Shown: positions 46,717 to 57,663 of the stretch, piece by piece | Layout of the letters: the number at the start of each line of letters is the position of its first letter | Position numbering within the stretch: position 1 is the first letter of the stretch | From: Cognatilysobacter xinjiangensis | Lineage (GTDB): Bacteria; Pseudomonadota; Gammaproteobacteria; Xanthomonadales; Xanthomonadaceae | Reading direction: 5' to 3' | Assembly (NCBI RefSeq): GCF_014651995.1 | Contig: NZ_BMXY01000001.1 | Coordinates: forward strand, 1,550,001-1,614,000 | DNA length: 64,000 bases | Notes under the pieces: generated by a model | Database searches by the model: none | Told to the model about the DNA's origin: nothing | The model's input: the letters and a program-made list of their open reading frames with translations, nothing else | Made by a program: the position numbers and the translations under genes

Positions 46717-49700
46717 ATGCCTGCCCCTCTCCTTCCCGCCCCGCCGCTGCCCAAGGCCGGCCAGCAGCGCGCCTGGTGGCGCGCGCCCGCCTCGCCTTCG
46801 GCCCTTGCCTTCCACATCGCCGCCGCCGCGACCGCGCACGACGGCCCGCTGCTCGCGATCACCCGCGACAACCAGTCCGCGCACCAGCTCGAAGGCGACC
46901 TGCGCACGCTGCTGGGTGCGCGCGCCGGCGTCGAGGGCGACGTCCCCGTGCTCGCCTTCCCCGATTGGGAAACGCTGCCCTACGACGCCTTCAGCCCGCA
47001 TCCCGACATCGTCAGCCAGCGCCTGGCGACACTGCACCGCCTGCCGCCGCTCAAGCGCGGCGTGGTGGTGCTGCCCGTGCAGACGCTGATGCAGCGCCTC
47101 GCGCCGCCGCGGCACGTGGTGGGCGGCAGCTTCGACGTGCGCGTGGGCCAGCGGCTCGACATGGACGCCGAGAAGCGGCGCCTCGAATCGGCCGGCTACC
47201 GCCACGTCCCGCAGGTTCTCGACCCGGGCGACTTCGCCGTGCGCGGCGGCCTGCTCGACGTCTACCCGATGGGCGCCGATCAGCCCTACCGCATCGAGCT
47301 GCTCGACGACGAGATCGACACCATCCGCGTGTTCGATCCCGAGTCGCAGCGATCGCTGGAGAAGATCGAGCGCATCCACCTGCTGCCTGGCCGCGAGCTT
47401 CCGCTCGACGAGGCGTCGCTGAAGGGCGCGCTGGAACGCCTGCGCGAGCGCTTCGACGTCGACACGCGGCGCAGCTCGCTCTACCAGGACCTCAAGTCCG
47501 GGCTCGCACCGAGCGGCGTGGAGTACTACCTGCCGCTGTTCTTCGACGAGACGGCGACGCTGTTCGACTACATGCACGAGAACGTGCTGCCCGTGGTCAC
47601 CGAAGGCAGCTTCGAGGCGGCCGAGCACTTCTGGACGCAGACCGGCGACCGCTACGAGCAGCGCCGCCACGACGTCGAGCGCCCGGTGTTGCCGCCGTCC
47701 GAGCTGTACCTCGCGCCCGACGCGCTGCGCGGCATCTTCAACGAGACCTCGCGCATCGAAGTCTGCGGCGCCGAGCACGCGCAGCTCGACCGCGCGCAGC
47801 CGCTGGGCGACCAGCCGGCGATGCCGCTGCCGCTCGCGCCGCGCGATCCGGCCGCCGCCGACTCGCTGAAGTCGTTCCTTGCCGCCTATCCGGGCGACGT
47901 CCTGATCGCCGCGGATTCGGCCGGCCGCCGCGAGGCGCTGCTGGAGTTGCTCGACGCCGTCGGCCTCAAGCCCGCCGTGCTGCCCGACTGGACCGCGTTC
48001 TACGAGCGCGGCCCGGCCACCAAGGAGGCGCCGGCCGACGTCCAGCCGGCCGAGAAGCTGTTCGCCATCGCCGTCGCTGCGCTCGACGACGGCTTCGCGA
48101 TCTCGACGCCGACCTTCACCGTCCTCACCGAGCGCCAGCTGTTCCCCGAGCGCGCCTCGCAGCCGCGTCGTCGCAAGCGGGTGGGTCGCGAGCCCGAAGC
48201 CATCATCCGCGACCTCGGCGAACTCACGGAAGGCGCGCCGATCGTCCACGAGGATCACGGCGTCGGCCGTTACCGCGGCCTCGTCACCCTCGACGTCGGC
48301 GGCACGCCGGGCGAATTCCTCGACATCGAGTACGCCAAGGGCGACCGGCTCTACGTTCCCGTCTCGCAACTGCACCTCATCAATCGCTACTCCGGTGCGT
48401 CCGAAGAAACCGCACCGCTGCATTCGCTCGGCGGCGAGCAGTGGCAGAAGGCGAAGAAGAAGGCGGCGGAGAAGGTCCGCGACGTGGCGGCCGAGCTGCT
48501 GGAGATCCAGGCCAAGCGCCAGGCGCGCGCGGGCCTCGCGATCGACGTCGACCGCAGCATGTACGAGCCCTTCGCCGCCGCGTTCCCGTTCGAGGAAACG
48601 CCGGACCAGGCGGCCGCGATCAGCGCCGTGGTGCGCGATCTGCAGAGCAGCCAGCCGATGGACCGCGTGGTCTGCGGCGACGTCGGTTTCGGCAAGACCG
48701 AAGTCGCCGTGCGCGCCGCGTTCACCGCGGCCGCGGGCGGCAAGCAGGTCGCGCTGCTGGTGCCCACGACGCTCCTCGCGGAGCAGCACTACCGCAACTT
48801 CCGCGACCGCTTCGCCGACTGGCCGATCCGCGTCGAGGTGCTGTCGCGCTTCAAGTCGAAGAAGGAGATCGCGGCGGAGCTGGAGAAGGTCGCCGAGGGC
48901 AAGATCGACGTCATCGTCGGCACGCATCGCCTGTTGCAGCCCGACGTGCGCTTCAAGGACCTGGGCCTCGTCATCGTCGACGAGGAGCAGCGCTTCGGCG
49001 TGCGCCAGAAGGAGGCGCTGAAGGCGCTGCGCGCCAACGTGCACCTGCTCACGCTGACCGCGACGCCGATCCCGCGCACGCTCAACATGGCCATGGCCGG
49101 CCTGCGCGATCTCTCGATCATCGCGACGCCGCCTGCGCATCGCCTCGCCGTGCAGACCTTCGTCGTGCCCTGGGACGACGCGCAACTGCGCGAGGCCTTC
49201 CAGCGCGAGCTCTCGCGCGGCGGCCAGGTGTATTTCCTGCACAACGACGTCGAAAGCATCCTGCGGATGCAGCGCGAGCTGCAGGAGCTGGTGCCCGACG
49301 CACGCATCGGCGTCGCGCACGGGCAGATGCCGGAGCGCGAGCTCGAGAAGGTGATGCTCGACTTCCACAAGCAGCGCTTCAACGTGCTGCTGTCGACGAC
49401 GATCATCGAGTCGGGCATCGACATCCCGAACGCGAACACCATCATCATCAACCGCGCCGACAAGTTCGGCCTGGCGCAGCTGCACCAGCTGCGAGGCCGC
49501 GTCGGCCGCTCGCACCATCGCGCCTACGCCTACCTCGTGATTCCCGACCGCAAGGCGATCACCGAGGACGCGCGCAAGCGCCTCGACGCGATCAGCGCGA
49601 TGGACGAGCTGGGCGCGGGCTTCACCCTGGCCACGCACGACCTCGAGATCCGTGGCGCGGGCGAACTGCTCGGCGAGGAGCAGAGCGGCCAGATGGCGGA

Positions 49701-50232
49701 GGTCGGCTTCAGCCTGTACACCGAGCTGCTCGAGCGCGCGGTGCGCTCGATCCGCCAGGGCAAGCTGCCGGATGTCGACATGGTCGAGGCGCGTGGCGCC
49801 GACGTCGAGCTGCACATCCCCGCGCTGATTCCCGACGACTACCTGCCCGACGTGCACACGCGCCTGACGCTCTACAAACGCATCAGCGGCGCTCGCAACG
49901 CCGAGGAACTGCGCGAGCTGCAGGTGGAGATGATCGACCGCTTCGGCCTGCTTCCCGATGCCGCGAAGAACCTGTTCGCGATCGCCGAGCTCAAGCTCGA
50001 CGCCACCGAACTGGGCATCCGCAAGCTGGAGATGGCAGAGAGCACCGGGCGCGTGCAGTTCGCCGAGAAGCCGAACGTCGACCCGATGGCCATCATCAAG
50101 CTCATCCAGGGCCAGCCCAAGCTCTACCGCATGGACGGTCCGGACAAGCTCAAGCTGTCGCTGGACCTGCCCGAGGCCGCCCAGCGCATCGCCGCCGCCC
50201 GTGGCCTGCTGATCACGCTGGCCGCGCGCTGA
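46717..50232 (+). CDS. mfd: transcription-repair coupling factor
   Basis: Removes stalled RNA polymerase and recruits UvrA. 1171 residues: UvrB-like N-terminal domains (AFPDWETLPYDAFSPHPDIV, RLESAGYRHVPQVLDPGDFAVRGGL), the RNA-polymerase-interacting CarD-like domain (IVHEDHGVGRYRGLV), and the RecG-like translocase with Walker A GDVGFGKTEVA, DEEQRFGV and the TRG motif region. A TAGAAT lies 16 bp before the ATG without a good -35. Start MPAPLLPAPPLP is the only ATG near the conserved N-terminus. Confidence 0.96.
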   Translation: MPAPLLPAPPLPKAGQQRAWWRAPASPSALAFHIAAAATAHDGPLLAITRDNQSAHQLEGDLRTLLGARAGVEGDVPVLAFPDWETLPYDAFSPHPDIVSQRLATLHRLPPLKRGVVVLPVQTLMQRLAPPRHVVGGSFDVRVGQRLDMDAEKRRLESAGYRHVPQVLDPGDFAVRGGLLDVYPMGADQPYRIELLDDEIDTIRVFDPESQRSLEKIERIHLLPGRELPLDEASLKGALERLRERFDVDTRRSSLYQDLKSGLAPSGVEYYLPLFFDETATLFDYMHENVLPVVTEGSFEAAEHFWTQTGDRYEQRRHDVERPVLPPSELYLAPDALRGIFNETSRIEVCGAEHAQLDRAQPLGDQPAMPLPLAPRDPAAADSLKSFLAAYPGDVLIAADSAGRREALLELLDAVGLKPAVLPDWTAFYERGPATKEAPADVQPAEKLFAIAVAALDDGFAISTPTFTVLTERQLFPERASQPRRRKRVGREPEAIIRDLGELTEGAPIVHEDHGVGRYRGLVTLDVGGTPGEFLDIEYAKGDRLYVPVSQLHLINRYSGASEETAPLHSLGGEQWQKAKKKAAEKVRDVAAELLEIQAKRQARAGLAIDVDRSMYEPFAAAFPFEETPDQAAAISAVVRDLQSSQPMDRVVCGDVGFGKTEVAVRAAFTAAAGGKQVALLVPTTLLAEQHYRNFRDRFADWPIRVEVLSRFKSKKEIAAELEKVAEGKIDVIVGTHRLLQPDVRFKDLGLVIVDEEQRFGVRQKEALKALRANVHLLTLTATPIPRTLNMAMAGLRDLSIIATPPAHRLAVQTFVVPWDDAQLREAFQRELSRGGQVYFLHNDVESILRMQRELQELVPDARIGVAHGQMPERELEKVMLDFHKQRFNVLLSTTIIESGIDIPNANTIIINRADKFGLAQLHQLRGRVGRSHHRAYAYLVIPDRKAITEDARKRLDAISAMDELGAGFTLATHDLEIRGAGELLGEEQSGQMAEVGFSLYTELLERAVRSIRQGKLPDVDMVEARGADVELHIPALIPDDYLPDVHTRLTLYKRISGARNAEELRELQVEMIDRFGLLPDAAKNLFAIAELKLDATELGIRKLEMAESTGRVQFAEKPNVDPMAIIKLIQGQPKLYRMDGPDKLKLSLDLPEAAQRIAAARGLLITLAAR

Positions 50233-50304
50233 CATGACCTGCGTCACATGCAACGACGCTCGGGACGCGGTCTGATGCACCGGATCCGGTTTGGGGAAAC
50301 CGTC

Positions 50305-50823
50305 ATGCGCCGCTTCATGTTCCGGCTCGCCGTGCTCTCCGCCCTCGTGCTGCTCGCCGGCTGCGTCTCGCGGCCGGTGGCCGAGGACGGCGCGACCTAC
50401 GTGGTGGTGCGTCACGCCGAGAAGGCGAGCGACGATCCCCGCGACCCGTCGCTGTCGGAGCTCGGTCGCAAGCGCGTCGAGCGACTGGTCGACCGCCTGC
50501 ACTACGACGCGCTGGTCGCCGTCTACGCCACCGGCTACCGCCGCTCGCGGCAGACCGGCGAGCCGATCGCCCAGGATCACGGTCTGCCCCTGTCGTCCTA
50601 CGACGCCGCGCAGCCCGCCGCCGAGTTCGCGGCGCTGCTGCGCCGGCAGCATCCGGCCGGCACGGTGCTGATCGTCGCGCACAGCGACACGATGGCGCCG
50701 ATCGCGCAGGCGCTGTGCGGCTGCGCGATCGCACCGACGTCGGACAGCGAGTACGGGCGCCGCATCGCCGTCACCGTGCTGCCGGACGGCCGCACCACGG
50801 TGGACGACCGCCGCGAGCCGTGA
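50305..50823 (+). CDS. histidine phosphatase family lipoprotein
   Basis: The 172-residue product has a lipoprotein signal ending LLAGC (C20). The mature part is a phosphoglycerate-mutase-like phosphatase: VVVRHAEKASDD with the catalytic His, TGYRRSRQTGEPIA, and VLIVAHSDTMAPI with the second His. The domain is short (about 150 residues). A periplasmic phosphomonoesterase anchored in the outer membrane is likely; the substrate is unknown. First of three consecutive small exported proteins. Confidence 0.85.
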   Translation: MRRFMFRLAVLSALVLLAGCVSRPVAEDGATYVVVRHAEKASDDPRDPSLSELGRKRVERLVDRLHYDALVAVYATGYRRSRQTGEPIAQDHGLPLSSYDAAQPAAEFAALLRRQHPAGTVLIVAHSDTMAPIAQALCGCAIAPTSDSEYGRRIAVTVLPDGRTTVDDRREP

Positions 50824-50878
50824 AACGGCGCCCACGCGGCCGGGGTTAGGCTCGCGCATCGCCCTCCGGAGCCGCCCC

Positions 50879-51247
50879 ATGCGCCACCTCGCCTTCCTGC
50901 TTCCCCTGGCCCTGCTCGCCGGCTGCGCCACCGCCGGCGACGCCCGCGTGCTCGTGGCCGGCACCGAGGCGACGCTGTCGGTCGGCGAAACCGTCGCGCT
51001 TCCCGACGCCTCGCGGCTGACCTACGTCGGCGTGACCTCCGACTCGCGCTGCCGCCCGGACGTGCAGTGCATCCAGGCCGGCCACGCGGTGGTGGCGTTC
51101 CGGCACGTGGCGGGCGCCGACTCGCACGACGTCGCAGTCGATACCCGCCAGGGCACCGCCGACCTCGGCGCCTGGCGGCTGACGCTCGCATCGCTGGATT
51201 TCTCGGCGCCGCCCAAGGCCACCGTGCGTATCGACGCGGCGCGCTGA
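50879..51247 (+). CDS. uncharacterised lipoprotein
   Basis: 122 residues with lipobox LLAGC (C16). The mature domain of about 105 residues is beta-rich and has two cysteines in SRCRPDVQCIQAGHAVVAF that could form a disulfide. I do not recognise the family with certainty, though similar C-x-x-x-x-C-x-x-G-x-A/V segments occur in small secreted proteins. Same direction as its neighbours on both sides. Confidence 0.65.
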   Translation: MRHLAFLLPLALLAGCATAGDARVLVAGTEATLSVGETVALPDASRLTYVGVTSDSRCRPDVQCIQAGHAVVAFRHVAGADSHDVAVDTRQGTADLGAWRLTLASLDFSAPPKATVRIDAAR

Positions 51248-51389
51248 GCCCGGCAACCGTCCGTCGGACGTCCGCGCGGTGGACGCGCAGGCCTTCACGG
51301 CCTGAACACCCCTGATTTGTCAAGCGCCGCCGGCTGGACTATGGTCGGTGCGTGGCCGCGGATGTCGCCGCGGCACGCAGGGGAAAAAC

Positions 51390-51842
51390 ATGGTCAACCG
51401 CATTCGCGCAACGACGGGCCTGGCGCTGCTCGCCTTCGTGGGCATCGCTCAGGCGCAAACCGCGGGCAACTGTCCCGCCCTGCCGGCCGACGCCGGCCTC
51501 ACGTGGGAAACCAAGACCGCCGGGAACACCCAGTTCTGCCGCGCACTGCGCGCGGATGGAAGCGAGGCGTTCGGGCTGTACATCGCGGCACAGACGGCGT
51601 TCAAGCCGGTCCGCAGCATGCGCAGCGAGGAAGTGCGGATCGACGGCCACGAGACCTACTGGTACCGCAGCGAGATCGCCGGCCAGCCGGACCTGCAGGC
51701 GCGCGAGACCGCGATCGCCCTGCCCGACGGCCGCGTGGCCTACCTGTGGATCCAGGCCAAGTCGAAAGACGACCTGGCCAGCGCCATGCAGCAGACCAGC
51801 GCGCTGCGCTTCGGCACCGGCGCGCAGCTGTCGAGCAATTGA
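51390..51842 (+). CDS. uncharacterised periplasmic protein
   Basis: The 150-residue product has a Sec signal peptide (1-23, ending IAQAQ) and a mature domain with two cysteines (NCPAL and FCRAL, probably disulfide-bonded). It has no recognised motif. AGGGGAAA just before the ATG is a fair ribosome binding site. A perfect palindrome terminator follows, shared with the convergent pirin gene. Confidence 0.62.
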   Translation: MVNRIRATTGLALLAFVGIAQAQTAGNCPALPADAGLTWETKTAGNTQFCRALRADGSEAFGLYIAAQTAFKPVRSMRSEEVRIDGHETYWYRSEIAGQPDLQARETAIALPDGRVAYLWIQAKSKDDLASAMQQTSALRFGTGAQLSSN

Positions 51843-51848
51843 GGTGAG

Positions 51849-51872
51849 GACGGCCGGGCATGCCCGGCCGTC
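51849..51872. terminator. perfect 24-nt palindrome between converging genes
   Basis: GACGGCCGGGCA joined to TGCCCGGCCGTC. It lies in the 32-bp gap between the periplasmic protein and pirin genes. It has no T-runs, but its position suggests a shared terminator. Confidence 0.6.
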
Positions 51873-51874
51873 GC

Positions 51875-52714
51875 TCAGAACCTGCCGGCCTGGAAGTCCG
51901 CGAAGGCCTGCTGGAGCTGCTCGCGCGTATTCATGACGAACGGGCCGTAACGCGCCACCGGTTCGCGCAGCGGGCGGCCCGCGATCAGCAGCAGGCGCGC
52001 GGTGGACGTCGCGCGCAGCGACACCAGCTCGCCGTCGAGCACGCCGAGCTGGCGCGTGGCCACGGGCTGGCCGCCCACTTCGACCGCGCCCTCGTAGGCG
52101 TACACGAAGCCGGCATGGCCGACGGGCAGCGCATACGTCCACGTCGCGCCCTCGTCGAGCGCGATGTCGAGGTAGACCGGCGACGTCGCCGGCTGCGCGA
52201 TCGGGCCGACGGCGCCGTCCACCTCGCCCGCGATCACCTTCACCGACACGCCTGCGGCCGGCGTCGCCACCGGAATGCGCTCGGGCGCGAATTCCTGGTA
52301 CTTCGGCTCGCAGAGCTTGTCGCGCGCCGGCAGGTTCACCCACAGCTGGAAGCCGCGCATGCGGCCCTCCTGCTGCTCCGGCATCTCCGAGTGCACGAGG
52401 CCGCGGCCCGCGGTCATCCACTGCACGCTGCCGGGCACCAGCACGCCCTCGTTGCCATGGTTGTCGCGATGGCGCATGCGGCCGTCGAGCATGTAGGTGA
52501 CGGTCTCGAAGCCGCGATGCGGATGGTCCGGGAAGCCGGCGAGGTAGTCCTGCGGCCGGTCGGTACCGAACTCGTCGAGCATCAGGAACGGATCGAGATA
52601 GTCGAGCTGCGGCGTGCCGATCACGCGCGTGAGCTTGACGCCGGCGCCATCGGACGCGGGCATGCCGGTGGCCAGTCGCGCGATGCGCGCGGGACGCGGT
52701 TCGGTGGAAGTCAT
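51875..52714 (-). CDS. pirin family protein
   Basis: Bicupin protein; bacterial relatives such as YhhW act as quercetin dioxygenases or regulators. 279 residues with the N-terminal metal site FPDHPHRGFETVTYMLDGRMRH-type region (H64, H66 and further ligands), WMTAGRGLVHSEM, and the second cupin YAYEGAVEVGG. The start MTSTEPRPARIAR was chosen over an in-frame ATG twenty codons upstream. Confidence 0.9.
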   Translation of the reverse strand: MTSTEPRPARIARLATGMPASDGAGVKLTRVIGTPQLDYLDPFLMLDEFGTDRPQDYLAGFPDHPHRGFETVTYMLDGRMRHRDNHGNEGVLVPGSVQWMTAGRGLVHSEMPEQQEGRMRGFQLWVNLPARDKLCEPKYQEFAPERIPVATPAAGVSVKVIAGEVDGAVGPIAQPATSPVYLDIALDEGATWTYALPVGHAGFVYAYEGAVEVGGQPVATRQLGVLDGELVSLRATSTARLLLIAGRPLREPVARYGPFVMNTREQLQQAFADFQAGRF

Positions 52715-52813
52715 GGTCGTGCCTCGCGAGGGTTCGACACCAAATGTGGAGCCATGCGGCCCGTCGCCACGCACCCGGCCTGCAACGGGTCGTTGCAGCG
52801 CCGGGACGACGGC

Positions 52814-54984
<2,171 letters not shown>

Positions 54985-54985
<1 letters not shown>

Positions 54986-55509
54986 CACAGCGTCTCCAGC
55001 AATGCGGCGAACGCGCGCGCGCTCGCCTCGACGTGGTTCGACAGCCGGTGCGTGTCGTCGACCAGCAGCAGCGTCGCGCCCCGCGGCTGCGCCCACTGCA
55101 CCACATCGGCGGCGGGGATCAGCTCGTCGCCCCAGCCGTGCACGATCGACATGGGCACGTTCGCCGCCTCCAGGGGATGCGCGGTATCCAGGCGCACCGG
55201 CGGCGCCATCAGGAACAGGCCGGCGATGTCGAACTCCTGCGACACGCGGCCGCTGATCCAGGCACCGAGACTCGATCCCGCGAGCACGACCGGCCCGTTC
55301 GCGGCGGCCCCACGCACGAGACCCCGCAGCCGCTCGAGGCGCGCCGCCACGTCGCCGAGTGGGCTGATCTCGCGTTTGGCGTCGAGGTCGGTGTAGTCCG
55401 GCCGTGCGTGGCTGAAGCCCAGGCGCGCGGCGACCTCGGCCAGCGCCGTCACCTTGGTGGCGTCGGGGCCGCTTTCGAAGCCGTGGGAGAGGATGCAGTG
55501 TCCGCGCAT
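54985..55509 (-). CDS. small alpha/beta hydrolase, YqiA-like esterase
   Basis: 174 residues. [10 protein letters not shown] forms the oxyanion region, [11 protein letters not shown] carries the nucleophile serine (G-S-S-L-G), and [10 protein letters not shown] and DDTHRLSNH carry the Asp and His. YqiA-type esterases of this size act on short acyl or nucleoside-phosphate-like esters; the substrate here is unknown. Coupled to rlmL by an overlapping stop and start. Confidence 0.85.
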
Positions 55510-55564
55510 GCCGGGGTCGTACGAAGAAGGACCGGCATTGTCGCCTGTCCGCGCCGACGGCGCG

Positions 55565-56062
55565 TCAGTCCACCGCGACGACGGCGTCGCCCAGCCGCAT
55601 CCTGCCGCCCTCGACGATGCGCGCGCACAGCCCGCCGTGGCCGCGCATCGCGTTGTAGCCGCCGGGGCCCAGCGCGGTCTCCATCTTCGAGCAGGGATCG
55701 CAGGGACCGGTGCCTTCCAGCAGCACGTCGCCGATGCGGAAGCGCCGGCCCTTGAGCGCGATCAGCGGAATGCCGCTGACCAGCACGTTGCGCCGCAGCC
55801 ATTCGGGCTCGACCGCGGGCAGCCCGGCGAGCGCCGCGATCACCGGCAGGTGCTCGGCCTGCAGCAGGGTGACGCCACGCTTGCCGCTGCCGCCGGCGTA
55901 GCGATCGCCGACGAGGCCCTTCTCCGCGACCGCCTCGACGGCCTCGCGCACCTCGACCGGCGCCTCGCGCGCCGGGCGCACGCCCAGCCACTCCACGCGG
56001 CCCTCGCGGGGGAAGCGGGCCATCAGCTCGCCGAGCATCGAACGGTCGGGAAAACGTGCCAT
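55565..56062 (-). CDS. MOSC domain protein
   Basis: 165 residues. MOSC domains bind sulfur at a conserved cysteine and are found in molybdenum cofactor sulfurases and YiiM-like enzymes. The signature GTGPCDPCSKMETALGPGGY and MRGHGGLCARIVEGG is clear, as is the N-terminal VGDRYAGGSGKRGVTLLQ. A shorter start at M9 (MLGELMARF) or M14 is possible. The gene lies 56 bp from the amidase gene, divergently. Confidence 0.88.
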   Translation of the reverse strand: MARFPDRSMLGELMARFPREGRVEWLGVRPAREAPVEVREAVEAVAEKGLVGDRYAGGSGKRGVTLLQAEHLPVIAALAGLPAVEPEWLRRNVLVSGIPLIALKGRRFRIGDVLLEGTGPCDPCSKMETALGPGGYNAMRGHGGLCARIVEGGRMRLGDAVVAVD

Positions 56063-56118
56063 GCGCCGAGCATAGGCGGGCGCGGATGAAAGCCGGCCCG
56101 CCGCGCTAGCATCGGCCC

Positions 56119-56703
56119 ATGCTGCCCGACCTGCCGCCCCTGCCCGTCCACGTCGATCCCCTGCCCTACGAGTCGCGGCTGGAGCCGCGCCCGCTGTCGC
56201 AGATCGACCTCGTCGTCATCCACTGCACCGAAGTGCCCACGCTCGCCGAGTCGCGCACGTTCGGCGAGAAGGTGCTGTACGAGGACAGCGGCACCGGCAA
56301 CAGCGGGCACTTCTACATCGACCGGGACGGCTCGCTGCATCGCTACGTGGCACCAGAGCGCGTCGCGCACCACGTGCGCGGCTACAACCCGCGCTCGATC
56401 GGCATCGAGATCGTCAACACCGGCCGCTATCCGCGCTGGCTCGACAGCGACCACCAGGCGATGGACGAGCCCTACACGCCCGCGCAGATCGACACGCTCG
56501 TCGCGCTGCTGGCACGGCTCGCGGCCGAGCACCCGTCGCTGCGCTTCATCGCCGGGCATGAGGACCTGGACACCGCGATGGTCGGGGCCACCGACGACCC
56601 GTCGAAGCAGGTGCGCCGCAAGCGCGACCCGGGCCCGCTGTTCCCGTGGGACTACGTGCTCGAACGGGTCCCGCTGCAGCGCCTGAACGCGCCGCCGCCC
56701 TGA
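56119..56703 (+). CDS. AmpD-like N-acetylmuramoyl-L-alanine amidase
   Basis: Zinc amidase of the Ami_2 family that splits the bond between muramic acid and L-alanine. 194 residues with ligands H35 (LVVIHCTE), H147 (FIAGHEDLD) and D170 (RKRDPGPLFPW), GHFYIDRDG and VAHHVRGYNPRSIGIEIVN. No signal peptide is seen, which suggests a cytoplasmic recycling role like AmpD, but a second ampD copy elsewhere cannot be excluded. Confidence 0.9.
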   Translation: MLPDLPPLPVHVDPLPYESRLEPRPLSQIDLVVIHCTEVPTLAESRTFGEKVLYEDSGTGNSGHFYIDRDGSLHRYVAPERVAHHVRGYNPRSIGIEIVNTGRYPRWLDSDHQAMDEPYTPAQIDTLVALLARLAAEHPSLRFIAGHEDLDTAMVGATDDPSKQVRRKRDPGPLFPWDYVLERVPLQRLNAPPP

Positions 56704-56727
56704 ACCGGGGCACGCGCAGGCGGCCGC

Positions 56728-56733
56728 TATAAT
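56728..56733 (+). promoter_or_regulatory. perfect -10 hexamer upstream of tesB
   Basis: TATAAT, 30 bp before the ATG of tesB, in otherwise GC-rich sequence. No good -35 is present at the correct distance. Confidence 0.5.
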
Positions 56734-56763
56734 TCGCCGCCTTTCCGCCTGGAAATCCCGCGC

Positions 56764-57663
56764 ATGACCTCTCCGGTGTCCGAGCTGGTCGACCTGCTCG
56801 CGGTCGAACGCCTCGAAGACAATTATTTCCGCGGCCAGAGCCGCGACATCGGCACCAAGTACGTCTTCGGCGGGCAGGTGATCGGGCAGGCGCTGTCGGC
56901 GGCCCAGTGCACGATGGATTCGGCCAAGGACGCGCGTGCCGCGCATTCCCTGCACGCCTACTTCCTGCGCGCCGGCGACATCGACGCACCGATCCTCTAC
57001 ACCGTGGACCGCACGCGCGACGGCGGCAGCTTCTCGGTGCGCCGCGTGACGGCGATCCAGCACGGCCAGCCGATCCTGTTCCTCGCCGCCTCGTTCCAGC
57101 ACGAGGAGGACGGCAGCGAGCACCAGTTGTCGATGCCGGAAGTGCCGATGCCCGAGGACATCGAGCCCGCGCATGCGGTGCCGCCGGAAGTGCTTGCGAA
57201 ACTGCCGACCAAGGTGCAGCGCTGGTTGTCGCGCCAGGGACCGTTCGAGTTCCGTCATGTCTACCCCCGCGACGAGCTGCGCCCGCCCAAGCGCCCGCCG
57301 TACCAGCAGGTGTGGTTCCGCCTGAGCGAGAAGGTCGACGACGCGCCCGAGTTGCACCGCGCGCTGCTGGCCTACGCGTCGGACTTCCACCTGCTCGGCA
57401 CCGCGACCTTCCCGCACGGCATCAGCTACTACCAGCCCAACGTGCAGATGGCCTCGCTCGACCACGCGCTGTGGTTCCACCGCCCGTTCCGCGCCGACGA
57501 CTGGCTGCTCTACTCGATCGACAGCCCCAGCGCCCAGCACGCGCGCGGCCTCGCCCGCGGCTCGATCTACGACCGCCGGGGCCGACTGGTGGCCAGCACC
57601 GCGCAGGAAGGCATGATCCGCGTGCTGCCCGAATCGGCGGGCCGTCCGCCGCAGGTGGGCTGA
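56764..57663 (+). CDS. tesB: acyl-CoA thioesterase II
   Basis: Hydrolyses medium and long acyl-CoA. The 299-residue product is a double hot-dog protein with VFGGQVIGQALSAAQ, SLHAYFLRAGD, DGGSFSVRRVTAIQHGQ, and in the second half MASLDHALWFHRPFRADDWLLYSIDSP and ARGLARGSIYDRRG. The stop overlaps the start of the next gene (TGATG). Confidence 0.94.
   Translation: MTSPVSELVDLLAVERLEDNYFRGQSRDIGTKYVFGGQVIGQALSAAQCTMDSAKDARAAHSLHAYFLRAGDIDAPILYTVDRTRDGGSFSVRRVTAIQHGQPILFLAASFQHEEDGSEHQLSMPEVPMPEDIEPAHAVPPEVLAKLPTKVQRWLSRQGPFEFRHVYPRDELRPPKRPPYQQVWFRLSEKVDDAPELHRALLAYASDFHLLGTATFPHGISYYQPNVQMASLDHALWFHRPFRADDWLLYSIDSPSAQHARGLARGSIYDRRGRLVASTAQEGMIRVLPESAGRPPQVG

Noticed and set aside
46651-50964. 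A 1437-codon open frame on the minus strand opposite mfd
   Set aside because: It mirrors mfd, has Arg/Ala/Gln/His-rich low-complexity sequence typical of antisense frames in GC-rich DNA, and shows no motif.
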